A stretch of 64,000 nt of DNA from Toxonevra muliebris (GCA_963691655.1 OY829328.1:34553890-34617889); one strand, 5' to 3'; counted from the first letter of the stretch, positions 36,115 through 48,500 are shown. Program-made: numbers and translations. Notes: generated from the sequence alone by a model not told the origin.

Positions 36115-37006
36115 TATGAAAAAATATTCCATTTATGAAAAAGAAATATTTACATATGCCAAGTACGTTAACTTCGTAGGTCCACAAACATACAGTTGTG
36201 TTCATTATTATAGCAATGAAATAACGTGCAATCGACAAATCACGAAAATAACACAGTTCAACACAAAACAAAATCACAATATTCTGAAAGTAGATTCTGG
36301 CTACTATTTCGACCACCAAAAGAAATTTTTCTAACCAAAAATTAAAAATTGTACAGATTTTATGTTTAATTTTAAATTTTTTATTTATTTTTTAAATTGT
36401 AGGAGCAACTTTTTTCCAAAAATATTATTTTTGCTCTTTAGGCCCCTTCTGGGCAAAATTCACAACTAAATATTACTTAAATATTATTTTCGTCATTTGT
36501 CACCTGAACGCTATTTTACTACTATTATTATGATCACAACTGTGCTCATAATATTAGCATACAAAAAAAAAATATGCCAGTGAATGAAAAACGCGGTAAA
36601 ACATACGAAGCGAATATGTGAACAAATATTCCTGAAATATTTTTGAAAAAATGAAAAAAAAATGAATTGCATAACTTATTAGATACACACACCGTTAAAT
36701 AAAAAAAGGAATTTAAAATTTCGGTTGCAATTGTTGTACTTGAGAACAAACACAAGGGTTCCCTTTATAACATAGGTTCGCGAGGTTTTAGATAATTGAA
36801 AACCAGCAGTGGTAACCTTCATATATTTGTGCACTGAATACGAATCGAAATTCTGGTTTATTCTGTGAGATCAAAATGTCGGAAAATCTTAACGTAAAAG
36901 TTGGGAAATCGATAGCAATTAAATTTAAAAACTTTTTGTGACTAAAACTACGGAAACTATTCAATTGAGTTAATTCAGAGTTAAGTTTGTGTAAACTTAA
37001 TCTATC
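36115..37006. other. AT-rich stretch without identified gene
   Basis: The frames at 36047-36334 (plus) and 36065-36319 (minus) overlap on opposite strands and have no motif. No transposon end or RNA gene is evident. Confidence 0.5.
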
Positions 37007-37008
37007 TA

Positions 37009-37698
37009 CAGTATACCGCCAAGCCATTAGAAACACCACAAATTTCCTCTAATTTTGATTGTAAATGCAATTTTTCGGGAACGGTTTTCTAGTGACAATT
37101 TGGGAACGATTAGTCAATTAATAATGGAGAAGTTTAGCCTTAACCCTCTTCTTTGTACCAAAAACCAAACCTATGTCTTTTGAAGTATTATGGTATAAAT
37201 CAGTGTTAACCTTGGCCATCTCTGATTTGTTTTTTTGCTTGTACCATAAGTGCATAAATATCCCTCGAATATTCTATATCTGCCAGTTGACTTTAGTAGC
37301 TCTATAAGTGCCAGAGTCGCCTTAAAAAGGAGACTAAAAAAATGTAAAAAGGGAGAAATACGTTTTTTTATTCCCATCTTTATGGCTACACCGATCTTTC
37401 CGATATGAAGTCAGCTGAAGTTGCAATTGTGTAGAAATATCTATGCACTTATGGTGCAAAAAAAAAATTTTGAAAGTCAAAGCGAAAACTTTTTTTATCC
37501 AAAAACGAATCCTTGGTTTTTTAAAAAAAAGTAATCTAAATTTCCGCAGTAAGAATAAACAAATTGTCATCAGAAAACAGTTCCCGAAGAAAAAGTGTGG
37601 CAAAATCTTTATAAAACTGTTAAAACTCACCGCATTTACGAATAAAGTCAGAGGAAATTTATGGTGTTTCTAATATACTTTAATTTGGCGGTATACTG
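37009..37698. mobile_element. Tc1/mariner-type MITE (690 bp), ~65-bp TIRs
   Basis: CAGTATACCGCCAA at the left end follows a TA. The right end, TTGGCGGTATACTG, is followed by TA (37699-37700). The inverted match resumes inside through ATTAGAAACACCA and AAATTTCCTCT to GTAAATGC, so the TIRs are about 65-80 bp with a small insertion on the right. TA duplication points to Tc1/mariner. The frames inside (98 codons minus at 37334-37630, 76 plus at 37443-37673) overlap each other and lack DDE motifs. Confidence 0.8.
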
Positions 37699-38009
37699 TA
37701 ATGCCGTACTTAATTCTGAGTAACAAATTTTAGAACTGCATACAGTAACTATTCCTGTGATATTCCCAAATTTACGCAATGGCTAATGTCTAATTTTTTT
37801 ATTTTTTTTTCGATTTTTTCTACCGAATAAATAATTTCCATATCCGTCATCATTTAAATCTAATACTTCACGACACAAAAAATATAAATTGAATTAAAAA
37901 AATAACGAAGATAAAATCTATAAACTATTTTTGCCACATTTAAGAACTAAGTCAAAGAAGTGACTCATTTTATTAGAACAATCCATTTGGACATTTTTTA
38001 AGAATTTAA

Positions 38010-38163
38010 CCCCATCTGAGAATCGAACCTGAGGCAGCTGAAATTACAGTCTAGCACTCATTCTTTAGGTCATGGGGGTGGCTAACAACCATGCCCTTGA
38101 CGAAAATCAAATTCGTGACCCCTGCGATTATAGTTTAGTACATTTTCCACTAGACCTCGTAAA
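38010..38163 (-). repeat. two adjacent tRNA-like SINE heads
   Basis: On the minus strand, positions 38163-38101 read GAGGTCTAGTGGAAAATG, then GCAGGGGTCACGAATTTG, in the order of an A box and a weak B box. They align with the SINE head at 63.26 kb. Positions 38078-38010 then give a second head with CAGGTTCGATTCTC as a clear B box and a weak A-box region. The acceptor stems do not pair, so neither is a functional tRNA gene. It may be a dimeric SINE or two insertions. Confidence 0.45.
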
Positions 38164-38690
38164 TGGTGGAAACTATGAAATTTACAAAAATATCTCATGG
38201 AGGAGCATATGAATCTCCACTTTTGTGAGTTTTTAGTTTCTTATGATTTTCAATCAATTGGGAATTGAAATTGAAGAATTATAAAAAACTATGCTTCATG
38301 GGCATTCCTTGTCATTTAACTGTTAATATAGAAAAGGTAAATCAAATGGTTATATCGGAATCTGCTACAATTTCTTATCTGTGGTTTTAAACTGTTATTC
38401 TTAAGGATCCTATTCTATACTCAAACACCCAAGTATATCTTTGCCCACCAAAATCGTATAATTCAATTATGTATACTCTTAATAACTACGGTGTTTTTGA
38501 TTCTTGAATTACAAATTCTTTTAATATTTAAAAATTCTCAATATTTTGGTTTTAAACCAGAGTTAGTCATTAAACCAATTTCATAATCACATGCGCTGAG
38601 ACCCGCTGTAATCATAAAATGATTCTTAATCAAAGAGTTATCCTCAGGGAACTTTGCAAAATATTGTAATAGACTTGATTGTAAGTCATG

Positions 38691-39249
38691 CTAATGTTCT
38701 AAAATTACTTTGGAAGTTTTATCATCTACTTCCGACTTTATTTTGTCTAATGCGGAAAAACAATCAATATTATTTTGAGAAATCCAGAACTGTAATGTTT
38801 TACCAAAAGATGCAATTTTGACTCTTAAGTTAAAAATTGTATTGTTTCTTTCTTGTAGTGATAAGTAAATTGCATTTCGCTTAGTAAAAATATATGTGAA
38901 TACCTGAATACGCATCAATTAAAAACCATGAACAATTTATTAATAAATCAATAAAGTTCTTTGCCAAATTGTTCGACGAAGAGAAAACTGTAATTCACTA
39001 TGAAGTTCAAAAAGAATCACCAACGCTTTTCCGCCTAATTCCAAATTTGAAAGGATTGATCTAAATTTTAAAACCTAATCACAATAGGTTAACGTTAATG
39101 TTAATTTTAGGGTAAAAGTTGAAATTTAGTTGTGGGTTAACTGAAAATGCAAGAACGAATAACGAGATTAATTTGATTTTCACGCGGAACACTTGTTTAT
39201 CTCCAACGGAGCACCAGTGTTCCGCTGAACATAGTTTGGGAACCGCTTG
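38691..39249 (-). pseudogene. decayed hAT-type element with transposase fragment
   Basis: Read on the minus strand, the segment opens at 39249 with CAAGCGGTTCCCAAACTATG and then TTCAGCGGAACACTGG, a very hAT-like terminus. Downstream, the frame at 38918-38691 contains LSLQERNNTIFNLRVKIASF followed by KTLQFWISQN. This resembles the central part of ZBED5/SCAND3-type domesticated and transposon hAT transposases (a leucine-rich segment after the catalytic core). The region between is full of stops. I did not find the opposite terminus or an 8-bp duplication, so the copy is truncated or more decayed on the left. Function, if intact, would be cut-and-paste transposition; this copy cannot do it. Confidence 0.5.
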
Positions 39250-40911
39250 TCTAATTGGTAGACACTCCAACATTTTAGGACTGCAAGTAGAAGAATTTTA
39301 CAGGAGAAAGAGGAAGAAAGCCTTGGCCTAAGTAAACCGTAATGAAAGTAAAAAAAAACACCCTAACCTAACCTTAACGCTCTAAAAATTCGTATAAGTT
39401 ATCATTATTTAAAATAGCCCGGAAAAAAATCCAATACCAGTACATTTTATAATCTAAATGTTCTATAGGCCAGCAAACCAAAACAACAATTTAAGCTTTA
39501 AAATAGTCGTAAAAAAGTCGTTAAAAATCTGAAACACTTTCATATGTATGTATGATTTAAATCAAAGACAAAGAGATTAAATACTGAATTTTTAATATAC
39601 CTATCTATTTTCATATATACAATATCCCTAGAGCAGGAGTTCTTTTTTTAAAAAAAATAATTGCAAAATTTTTTTTATTTTTCATAATTGTTAAAACTTT
39701 TTTAACTATTTAATCCTCTATTTATATTTGTTTTTTACTTTTACAATGTCATTGTAGAAACACACAAATGCTTGATATGTACATATAACCGTTTGAAAAT
39801 TGCTTTAAAATATTATTTTTGTTTTTGTTGAACTGCACGTCCTCGTTTGAGTAAAGAGTAATTGCATGCACATACGCACACATAGACACTAACACATGTA
39901 TGTGTATTTACATAAACAAGCGCTAAAGCACTTAACTACATGTGCATACATATAAATGTCACTTTTTTGTGGTAAATTTAAATACAAGTTTTCAGGACAT
40001 ATAATACATATAAATTGTTTAATGACATTTACAGGCGAAACATTAAAAAAAATTGCAAAAACACAAACATAACACATTAACAACTTTATTGGAAACCAGC
40101 AAATATATTTTAAGCATAAACCTAAAAGTATTATTAAACTTAAACGTATATTATGTTATGAATTAAACTTATTTGAAACAGCACCACCACTTTACGAAAA
40201 ATTCTAAAATTCATTCTGAAAACCATTCAATTGCATCTATATATGAATGTTCAAATCAAATAAATTATACACACTTAAAATTTGAGAAATGCTAACTCTG
40301 AAGACTTCTTAAAATAGTTAAATTTTTAAATAGTAGTAATGAAAATTGCTTGAGATAAAACCTGGTACTTTCCCGGATGCAAAACTTTGAATTCTCTTTC
40401 ACAATATATGTTCTATAAAATTACTGAAAATAGAAAGCAATTAATTTAGGCAAAAGATTTTGAGCAATACATTGAAAATTGGGATATCGTATGGGCAATT
40501 GAACTGATCATAAAAAAAATTTGGCCCCGATCAGACCAAACTCTTTGTGATTTTTTTAATACATGCATTTTACAAAGTAAATGATATCAATGGCAAGAGA
40601 TGCGATTTATTGTGAGATAGGTATTTTGTTCACATGAAATCAAAGCTCGAAAGAGCAAATTTCACTGCAGCGAACATCTCTTAGTTCCGCTATCTTTGAC
40701 GAATAAAAGGCAAATAAATCAATGAAAAGAGGATGTCCAAACTTTAAAGAAGATGTATATTTAAAAGAATGATTATTTTGGCATGGAAATTACTTCAATT
40801 TATATTTATATGTTTCTAGTCAAGAAAAGAAATAATACTAAAACTAATACTATTTAAGCAATGATTGCTGAAAAAACTGGTGCTGAAGGTTTTTTTGTCG
40901 CAAGCTCTTAG
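39250..40911. other. AT-rich stretch without identified gene
   Basis: Only chance-like frames and TATGTA-type simple repeats (39.76-39.95 kb) are seen. No element ends were paired. Confidence 0.5.
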
Positions 40912-41700
40912 TTGTCAAAAATATTAATTTTTCATCTGCGCAGTGTAGATCTTAGTCTCAGTTCAAAGAGTCCGTTAGGATTCATTCTGAGTCTACAGCA
41001 ATCAATATGTCTACCTAATGATTCTACGGGTTTTCACCCTGAAGTTCTGACTGTTAGACGGGCTTGTCCACTAATAGAACAACTTATCACGGAAAAATAT
41101 AAAGTTGCTATCTTCACCAACAGTCAGCTAGTAATAACAGCTCTTCAATCCACCACCATCAAATTGAAATTTGTTTAAAAAGTGCAAAGCAGTAAGGTGA
41201 CATCACTGTCATCTGGGTTCCAGGCCATTGTAGCATTGAAAGAAATGAGAAATCTGATTAATTGGTGCGTTCGGGAGCTTCTCCTGAAGTATCCTTAGCG
41301 GTACCGGTTTCAATTTTCCTGGAAGTCGTAAAGAGTAGCACATACATGCACTACTTTTAACTGGCTAATCAGAGGTGAAATCATAAACATGTAACATCTA
41401 ACGAGTCCATTAACAGGGATCGTACAGATATTGCTTTACATACGATAGTCTACACTGGTCATTAATGTAAAGGTACTCATGCAGAAAAACAGTATATTCC
41501 CTTGACAGAAGTTTTGAAAATTTGAGAGAAAAATAAACACTTACCCATTTTCTTTATAAATGCCCAGCTTTGGCAAGTACATAATACTTATATGTTTCTG
41601 GGAAGGTATTTCCTCAAAAGCCTGTCTAATTGCTCCGAAAAATCTGCTAGGATACCTAGGCTCTACGGGACGGATTTAGTATGGGCCTCTATTACTTTAG
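40912..41700 (+). pseudogene. RNase H and CCHC-like tail relic of a non-LTR retrotransposon
   Basis: A plus-strand frame (40912-41178) ends with EVLTVRRACPLIEQL and then VAIFTNSQLVITALQS, the RNase H region around the second and third catalytic residues. The usual TDSQ reads TNSQ. In another frame VIWVPGHCSIERNEKSD follows (about 41205-41260), and THFLYKCPALAS (about 41541-41580) marks the zinc-knuckle-like tail. Frames change several times and stops are frequent, so this is an old copy. The order and strand suit the 3' third of an ORF2, and the reverse transcriptase is missing upstream. It is a different copy from, and much older than, the element at 12.4-14.8 kb. Confidence 0.7.
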
Positions 41701-43199
41701 TGTTTGGTGAGGAAGTGATTTTAAAACGGCGCCATGGCACTAATTGTGGCCCAAACAATCAACCCGAATTTGAAATTTTAATTTTCCAAAACCGTTTTTA
41801 TTTCAAAAACCTAGCCTCACGAATTCCAGTAAAGCTAATTCAATAGGTAAATTATTGCCTTGTTACCACAAATTAGTTAAGTAATAGTTTTAGATTTCTT
41901 TGAAATATTCTCGCTGGGGTATTTCTAAAATGTTCAATATGGAAGCCAAAAAATATAAAATTGAAGCAATGCAACACGCTGCCGTGACAAATGAAAATTA
42001 CAACATTTTCATGATTATTATTTTGAAATTGTATTTTTTGTTTTTTTTTGTTTGTTTTTGTAACCACCACACTTGAATACATCCATTTGGGGTATTATTT
42101 CATTTTAAATATACATACAATATGTTGAGTGGTATGTAATTGCATTTCGACATAGTAAATATATTTATGTACTTAGTTTTTAATTTCGCATTAAAACAAT
42201 TTAGCATATATTCACAAAAAATACATAATTTTTTGTTTTGTTTTATGAGAAATGATATTCGTATTGCAAATCGTAGACATACAAGGTCAGAACAGTTACG
42301 TTTGGTTCAGCCTTTAAGCCAGTGACGGATTCAGAACGAATTTGAGACATATATTGGTAGCATAATAAAATCATAACCTTAAAAAAATTCCTAGATACTC
42401 GACTGCCTTGCATTTTGATTTTATAAGGTTTTCTTTATCACATACGAATACATATGTACATATATTTAGAATAGCAGCGACATCATCTGCCTGTTCTTTG
42501 AAATGAGGTTATAAAATCATTCTGCGTCTGTCCATAAAAAAATTTGTTTTTGTATCATTTTTTCTCGTTGCAGTAATAAATTTCAGTATCAGCATTTTAG
42601 TATGTATTTAATGCATAATATGTGCCTAAGACTTTATTATTGTTTATTTATATTTATTTTATTTCTGTTTAACTTCTGTTTAGCTTCTCTCTTCTTTTAC
42701 ATGCAAACATAAACACAATGGTATAATATAAAAATTTCAATTACATTTTATTTATAAAAAAATTGTATTCTTCTTTTAATAAATCTTATCAATATTAGTT
42801 TATAGCAAAGCTTTAATGTTTTTTTCTTTCTTTATATAAAAATGCACTGTAGTACAATTTAATATTGTACAGAAAACTTTAAGACCCATAAATGTTTCAT
42901 GCTGTCGAAATTTTTGATAACACTTTCTATTTTGTTAAACAATAATAAAAACAATTTATTTCGAATTTAATTTAAAACTTCTTACTTTTGATGATAACAT
43001 CCAATGGGTTAGAAATACATACTATGATTGTCATGGATATACTTAGAATATAGTGGCACATACAATGTAATTAAGTAAAAACTTATGTAACTTATTCGCT
43101 TCTTCGTTATATTATCCGCTAAACTATTTATGATTCTCCAAATAGATATCAATAACAGCACAGCTGAAATTAAATTTTACGGTTATAGTCGATCGGATA
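41701..43199. other. AT-rich stretch without identified gene
   Basis: CAGTGACGGATTCAGAACG near 42321 resembles a single hAT-type terminus. No mate or duplication was found. The remaining frames are short and without motifs. Confidence 0.5.
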
Positions 43200-43201
43200 T
43201 A

Positions 43202-44853
43202 CACACCTGCTCAAAATAATAGTTACACTTCATAACTATTCATTTTAACTCCTATGCACAACTTTTTTGGAAATTTAAACGGTAAATTGTGGAGAAAATA
43301 TAAACAGCATAATCTAGCAACGCTGTTGTCAACAAAATAGAAAGTGTAAATCCTCAATATATGATTTACTTGAACTTTCTGTGAATGAACTACAAATTGG
43401 CTTGCTCAAAATAATAGTTACACCTACAAGTGTAATTTAATACATTTTAATAAAAGTTAATATTAAATTTTTTTCGGATTCTTTTTTAAAGAACGGTAAG
43501 CTTTCTCTCATATTTTTTGCAAAACGACATGAATTGATAATGAAAATTCTTATTTATATGGGTCGTAAATCACATCGTACCGACGAAAAACCCCCAATCG
43601 GTTTCCAACTTGAGAAAATATGGGAAATTTCTTCGGTGCATGGGTGAACTTACTAACATATCCCATAAATTTGTCAGAAATGTGATAAAAAAGAGAAAAT
43701 CGAAGGTAGGCCTTCAAAAACGAACACAACGCTTGATCGACATATAGTCACCTAATGCAGAAAGGACCCATTTAAATCATTAAAGGCGATTGCAGTAAAA
43801 ATTGGAAACGAGGTTAGTGCTGAAATAATTTGGTGACGGCTATAAAAAGTCAAACCACCAGGATGAATAGCCAAAAAAGTTCTCTTAACGCAAAAAAAAA
43901 ATATTGTATATAAGGCTAAATTATAAAACAAGGACCACGAAAATTGGTAAGGACCTGAAAGCAAAAAACAATGAAGAAATATTTTATGGTGTGACGAAAC
44001 TAAGGTAAATCTCTTTGGAAGCGATAAAGAAAGAAATGTTCGACGCCTTAAAGGCAAAGATGTTTCATGTTTGTTTAACAAAAAAAAAACAATGAAAACA
44101 ATGAAGCATGGAGGTAGAAGTATTACGGTGTGGGGTGTTACCTTTCATGGATATGTCCTATATACCTGACAAGAAATAAAATAACTGTCGCCGAATACAA
44201 GGAACAATTGGAAAATGCGATGCTACCCTATTCTCGGAAAAACATGCCTTTGCATTGAGTCCTTTAGCAATATAACGACCCAAAGCACATCCCATGCTGG
44301 TAAAAAAAAAACTTTGAGGACCATTAAGTCGATTTGTTGTTGAGTCCCCGGACTTGAAACCGATAGAAAACCTGTGGGGAGAGTTGAAAATCAAATTGCC
44401 CAAGCAACCTTTTTCAAAACAAGGAGCAGTTTTGACAATTTGTTCGAAAAATGTGGTACGACATACTCAAGCAATCCTGTCAGAATTTAATCAACAGCAA
44501 GCCGAAAAGAATCGTGAAAGTAGTCCAACAAGGGGGTGGATATACAGGTTATTAGATAAATAATTAAAAATATAGACAAAACTATTCTTACCGTTGTTAA
44601 TTTTTTTGTACTTCTCTATAAAGCATAAGTGTACCTATTTTTATGAGCAGGCTGCTTTAGGCAAAATAAATATTTATCCATCTCAACTTTTGTACTTTAC
44701 ACTATATATTAAAGAAATTATTTTTTTTTTTATATGTATAAAATCAAAGAAATAATGTGCATTTGTTTTGTTTTGAAAATGTTAAATAAAAATAATTTTC
44801 TGTTTTGTTGAAGTTAGAATTCTAATGTGTAACTATTATTTTGAGCAGGTGTG
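43202..44853 (+). mobile_element. Tc1-like transposon with double repeats in the termini (1,652 bp)
   Basis: The element starts CACACCTGCTCAAAATAATA after TA (43200-43201) and ends with the inverse before TA (44854-44855). The outer match is about 27 bp. A second copy of the GCTCAAAATAATAGTTACACC motif lies 200 bp inside the left end (43404-43424), and a diverged inverse lies about 200 bp inside the right end (44622-44652). This is the IR/DR arrangement known from several Tc1-like families, where the inner and outer repeats are transposase-binding sites. The size is close to that of autonomous relatives, but the transposase frame is broken. Confidence 0.92.
43558..44563 (+). pseudogene. Tc1-like transposase, decayed
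   Basis: The reading starts at MGRKSH (43558), as in relatives, with a helix-turn-helix region. A GRPSKTNTTLD linker (about 43705) follows in another frame. The first catalytic block reads ILWCDETKVNLFGSD at about 43981-44025. The second block reads QYNDPKHIP near 44270, where relatives have QDNDPKH, so a catalytic aspartate is probably gone. The third block is SPDLKPIENLWGELK at 44345-44390, continuous with a clean frame to the stop near 44563. Several frameshifts and stops lie between. If intact it would cut and paste DNA at TA sites. The family call is secure; inactivity follows from the breaks. Confidence 0.88.
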
Positions 44854-44871
44854 TAAATATGTAGATATGTA

Positions 44872-46153
44872 TTAGGGTGACCCTTATATTTCAACTTTCT
44901 AAAAGTTTAGCTCTGTGTAAAATTTAAGCTTAATATATTCTTTTCTCAAGACTAGTTTCAGTTATCTCATAAGGGGAAGAACTCTTAGAAAGAATTTGTA
45001 TTTTTCTTGCTCAGGTGTACGTTCGAGCCAAGTTTCTGTCACGAGATGTAATTAAAGCACCTTATAATTACTTTTTGTTCATGCATCAATTGATAAATTA
45101 TCAGGATATTGATCGAGAAATAAGAAAAGTGCTGCGGACAAATTTTTCACAAACCTCAAGTACTTAGCTTCCCAAACTGTGGCTCTATCAATATTTGATG
45201 AAAATGTTCCAACAGCGGTTAAGGCAAATAAAGCTTAAATTATATTGGAAGCAGACTACAAAAAAATAATTTTTCTTCTTTTATAAACATCGAGTTTACG
45301 TCTTTTGTAGCTCCTGGTACAAAAATTGTCTTTGCGAAATTTCCCATCAGCACCGATTTCTTTAATAAAGAATTTTCAACATGGAAAGATGATCCAGGTT
45401 ACAAAAATGGAACTGAAAAACTTGAGAAGGAAGTTGTTGTCGATGAAATTGCAGAAAAAATGTGAAAGCTGAGAAACAATTTGTTTGACAAATCATTAAA
45501 TTCTCTCTTATAGTGCAAATACACGAGAGTTAATTTCGTTGAAATTTTAAATTTCACATTTAGGTGGACAAACGACAAAAAAGGAATTTCGTTGAGAATC
45601 GAATTTCGTCTTTGACTCATTATACTTTAGAGAAGAAGAAGAATAATTATACGTGTTATCTCTGCTGCAGCTGGCATGAAAAATATACCATATTTTCCCT
45701 GTTTTTTACAACCACGAGTTTGAGGGTTGCTGAGTTACTTTCGGCACTCTTGTGAAATTCACAATTGATTCTATAGATATTATTCTTGTAAATAAAAATA
45801 CGTTTCTCCTATAGAAGTTGTGGGCTATTATATTTTTCATGTTGCTTCAGGAATGGTTCGAATTTACTTTAAAAAATTTGATTCAAAAGGTTGTTTGCTG
45901 GATGTGTCCAAATAAATTTATCTAAGAAGGAACAAGAAAATGGCCAAGATAGGGAAGACTATACCGCTTTTGAACGGAGTTAGTAGTTTCGTATACTATG
46001 CTCCAACTTCAAGGCGATTGAGGGTCACCCAGAAGTCGATGAAGCTGAAGTTTTGCACAGCCTGGTTTTTTTCTTGATTGGAACCAGATTAGTGCAAGGG
46101 AGTGGAAACATTTTTACTTTTGAAAAATGAGCTATAGCTAAGGGCCACCCTAA
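44872..46153. mobile_element. TIR element of uncertain class (1,282 bp)
   Basis: The left end TTAGGGTGACCCTTA and the right end TAAGGGCCACCCTAA are inverted with one mismatch over 15 bp. A TA stands just outside each end (44870-44871 and 46154-46155). It begins only 16 bp after the TA flanking the Tc1-like element. Inside is a decayed plus-strand frame (separate entry). The TTAGxGTG end style recalls the 35.4-kb element, but I cannot name the superfamily with confidence. Confidence 0.6.
45120..45540 (+). pseudogene. decayed transposon-type ORF, unrecognised family
   Basis: A plus-strand reading gives KSAADKFFTNLKYLASQT, SIFDENVPTAVKANKA (stop), then FVAPGTKIVF and FSTWKDDPGYKNGTEKLEKE, with further stops. 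It reads as coherent protein and is clearly not chance frame. From memory it resembles the C-terminal part of uncharacterised repeat-encoded proteins common in arthropods, but I cannot assign an activity. It lies within the TIR element at 44.87-46.15 kb and is probably its former gene. Protein-level searches would be decisive. Confidence 0.45.
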
Positions 46154-46179
46154 TATATATTTCTTATATATTAGGGTGG
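46145..46179. other. perfect 15-bp hairpin at a transposon end
   Basis: CCACCCTAATATATA (46145-46159), loop TTTCT, then the exact reverse complement TATATATTAGGGTGG (46165-46179). The left half is the right terminus of the 44.87-kb element. The right half looks like the start of a second TTAGGGTGG terminus pointing the other way. No other end of such a second element was found to the right. Confidence 0.75.
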
Positions 46180-47759
46180 TATATATTTCTTAGTTACTTA
46201 GTTCTATAAAAAAATAAAAATTACGGGTTTCGATGCAGCAGAACTATTAATTTCGAAAACGCAAAAAACGGCCCACTGATGCGTTTTTGCCGCATAGAAT
46301 TCGCAACGGCTGATTTTTATTTTATCAGTTCTTTCCGTCATATATAAAAACTAAAACTGGATGATTATTTTATCAGTTCAATTAACTATTAAATTTCTTT
46401 ATTTGTTGGTTTTTGCTCACTTTTTTCATTTTACTTCTTCTTCTTCCTTATTTTATTATATTACCCAGCAAGTTGCATTTTCGATGCGCTAAACGAGAAC
46501 TGTGTATGTTCGAAAAAGACGGTGCGGATAAAATGCTTACATATGTGTGCGGGTCTGATATAAATCAATGGGTTACATTGATTTATTTCGAGTCCGTAAA
46601 GGCAAAAACCTTTCTGTATGCGCATACATTTATGCTTTTGAGGAGAAATATTAACTCCGACAAGAATTATATTAAAATTAAGGGGACATGTGCATTGCTC
46701 GGGCTGAAAATATTTATTTCTTTTTTTTTTGCATAAAAATTTTTCTTGTAGTATCTAGAATACGTATCTAAAATTTTATTAAAAAAATAGGTTTTTGAAT
46801 TATTGCACTATTTTAAAGCGCGTTTTTCTTGAAACATACTTTTTCAAATTGGCGGGTGTTTTAACTTTTGAAACACTTGATGGATATTGTTCTATTTAGG
46901 CTCATTTGGTTCAGAAATATTTTTTTTTTATAAGACAGGCTATTATTACGATCGCAGGCTGCTTAGTTTTTTACAGCCCTTAGAAGGCACCATATTGGGG
47001 CAAAATTCGTTTTTTTTAATTAAAACTTTGCAAGGGCCATTTTTTATTATTTTAGCTTCATAATAATTTATCTAATAGAAAATTACTACTGTATATTTTT
47101 AGATTTTAATTTTTTGTTTGTTTTGGAGCACCCGGAGGACTTTTAAAATGCCGATTTTTTTTGGACGCAATGTACAGGAAAACTATTGAACCAAATTTAA
47201 AAAATAAAATAATTTAAAAATAATTAGTTGTATTATAAAATAAAAAATTTTAAGTCTCTATTTTTATTATATTTTTTTTATACAACTTTGAAGTTTGCAT
47301 TTCTTTCGACTCGAGCAATGGACATATCCCCCTACAAAAGTTACACCTACTTTGAAAAATAGCAATCCCAACAATAATTTCAAAAAAATAATTTCCGAGG
47401 TAGCTTTAAAATTTTTGTTTTAACAAAACAGTTTTTTTATATTTAAAAAATTAATACTACTCAATAAATTGCAATTTTGTTTCACTTCAAGACTTCAAGG
47501 AACTTTTACATCATCTTTTATTTAAACTGGTTGACGTTGCTAATGACGGCCTACTCTATTTTTCCGTGTAAGGTTTTTGAGAATTAATTTTAGATTAGGT
47601 TTTAACTAGCTTTTTCAAACGATATAAACGATGATAATTTTTTAAGATTATTACAGTAAAGCGGTAGTTATGACTTAGTAAAGCAACAGTTTTCAATAGT
47701 TCAAAATTCGAATTAGAATTCAGAACTATTAGATCACGTTAGGATTACGAAAAATTTTG
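46180..47759. other. AT-rich stretch without identified gene
   Basis: A 107-codon plus frame at 46413-46736 has no domain I recognise and is flanked by T-rich runs. TTTTATCAGTTC occurs twice near 46.32-46.38 kb. No transposon end or RNA gene is supported. Confidence 0.45.
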
Positions 47760-48128
47760 GCCCAAACTGGCTGGTTTTGGTCATTTTGCACCGTATACTA
47801 TAAAACTTAAAACATTACAGTTTTTGATCCGATCATCATAACTTTTAAAAAATCTTACCAAAAAATTTAAAAATGTAAATTTTTATACCGGAAGAATAAT
47901 AAGATATTAACAGTTTCTAACGAAACTAGTAAAACTTGTTTATAGTTTTTGTAGATAGTAGAAAACGATCAAAAATTACTTTTACCGCGCCGTTAAGTTA
48001 AGATTTCTCAAAGTCCTGAAGTGATAGAAAAAACCCTGCATCCCAATTCTGATTCAGCTCATTCATACAAATTTACAAAGGAAACATTGCTTGCTTTCAA
48101 TCATATAAAACAGCTCAGGCCTTTGTAC
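47760..48128 (-). repeat. dispersed repeat, copy 2
   Basis: The reverse complement matches 10483-10790 in order: AGGCCTGAG, ATGATTGAAAGCAAG, GGGATGCAG, TTTTTCTATCAC, TTTTACTAGTTT and GAAACTG. It abuts the R1-type relic at about 48130. It could be that element's flank or a separate repeat; the presence of copy 1 without any RT favours the latter. Confidence 0.6.
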
Positions 48129-48500
48129 TCTTTGGCTATTTGACTAAAGCGAAGTGCTCCCATGTTGGGTATAATTCACGAGAACGCTTTCAGCTATATC
48201 ACTGATTACTTGAAAATGGTCCTTGACGGGCAGTTTGGAATCGATTAGTAAGGCTATATATCGTTGGTATGACTGAGATGCTATGCAGAGCTAGAGCTGC
48301 CTTGATTATGTTCTTCTCTCGAATCTTTCTTGAGCTCACCAATGCCATCTTCGTTCTTCTAGCGGTCAACTTCAGGTTAGCATTTCCGAGTTATCCTTCC
48401 CTAAATGTTTTGTGACCACAACAATTGCACTGTCGTCACCATAACTGATGTCTTTCGGAAAGTCTAGTTACAGTAAACCGTTATATTCGGCAATACAGAG

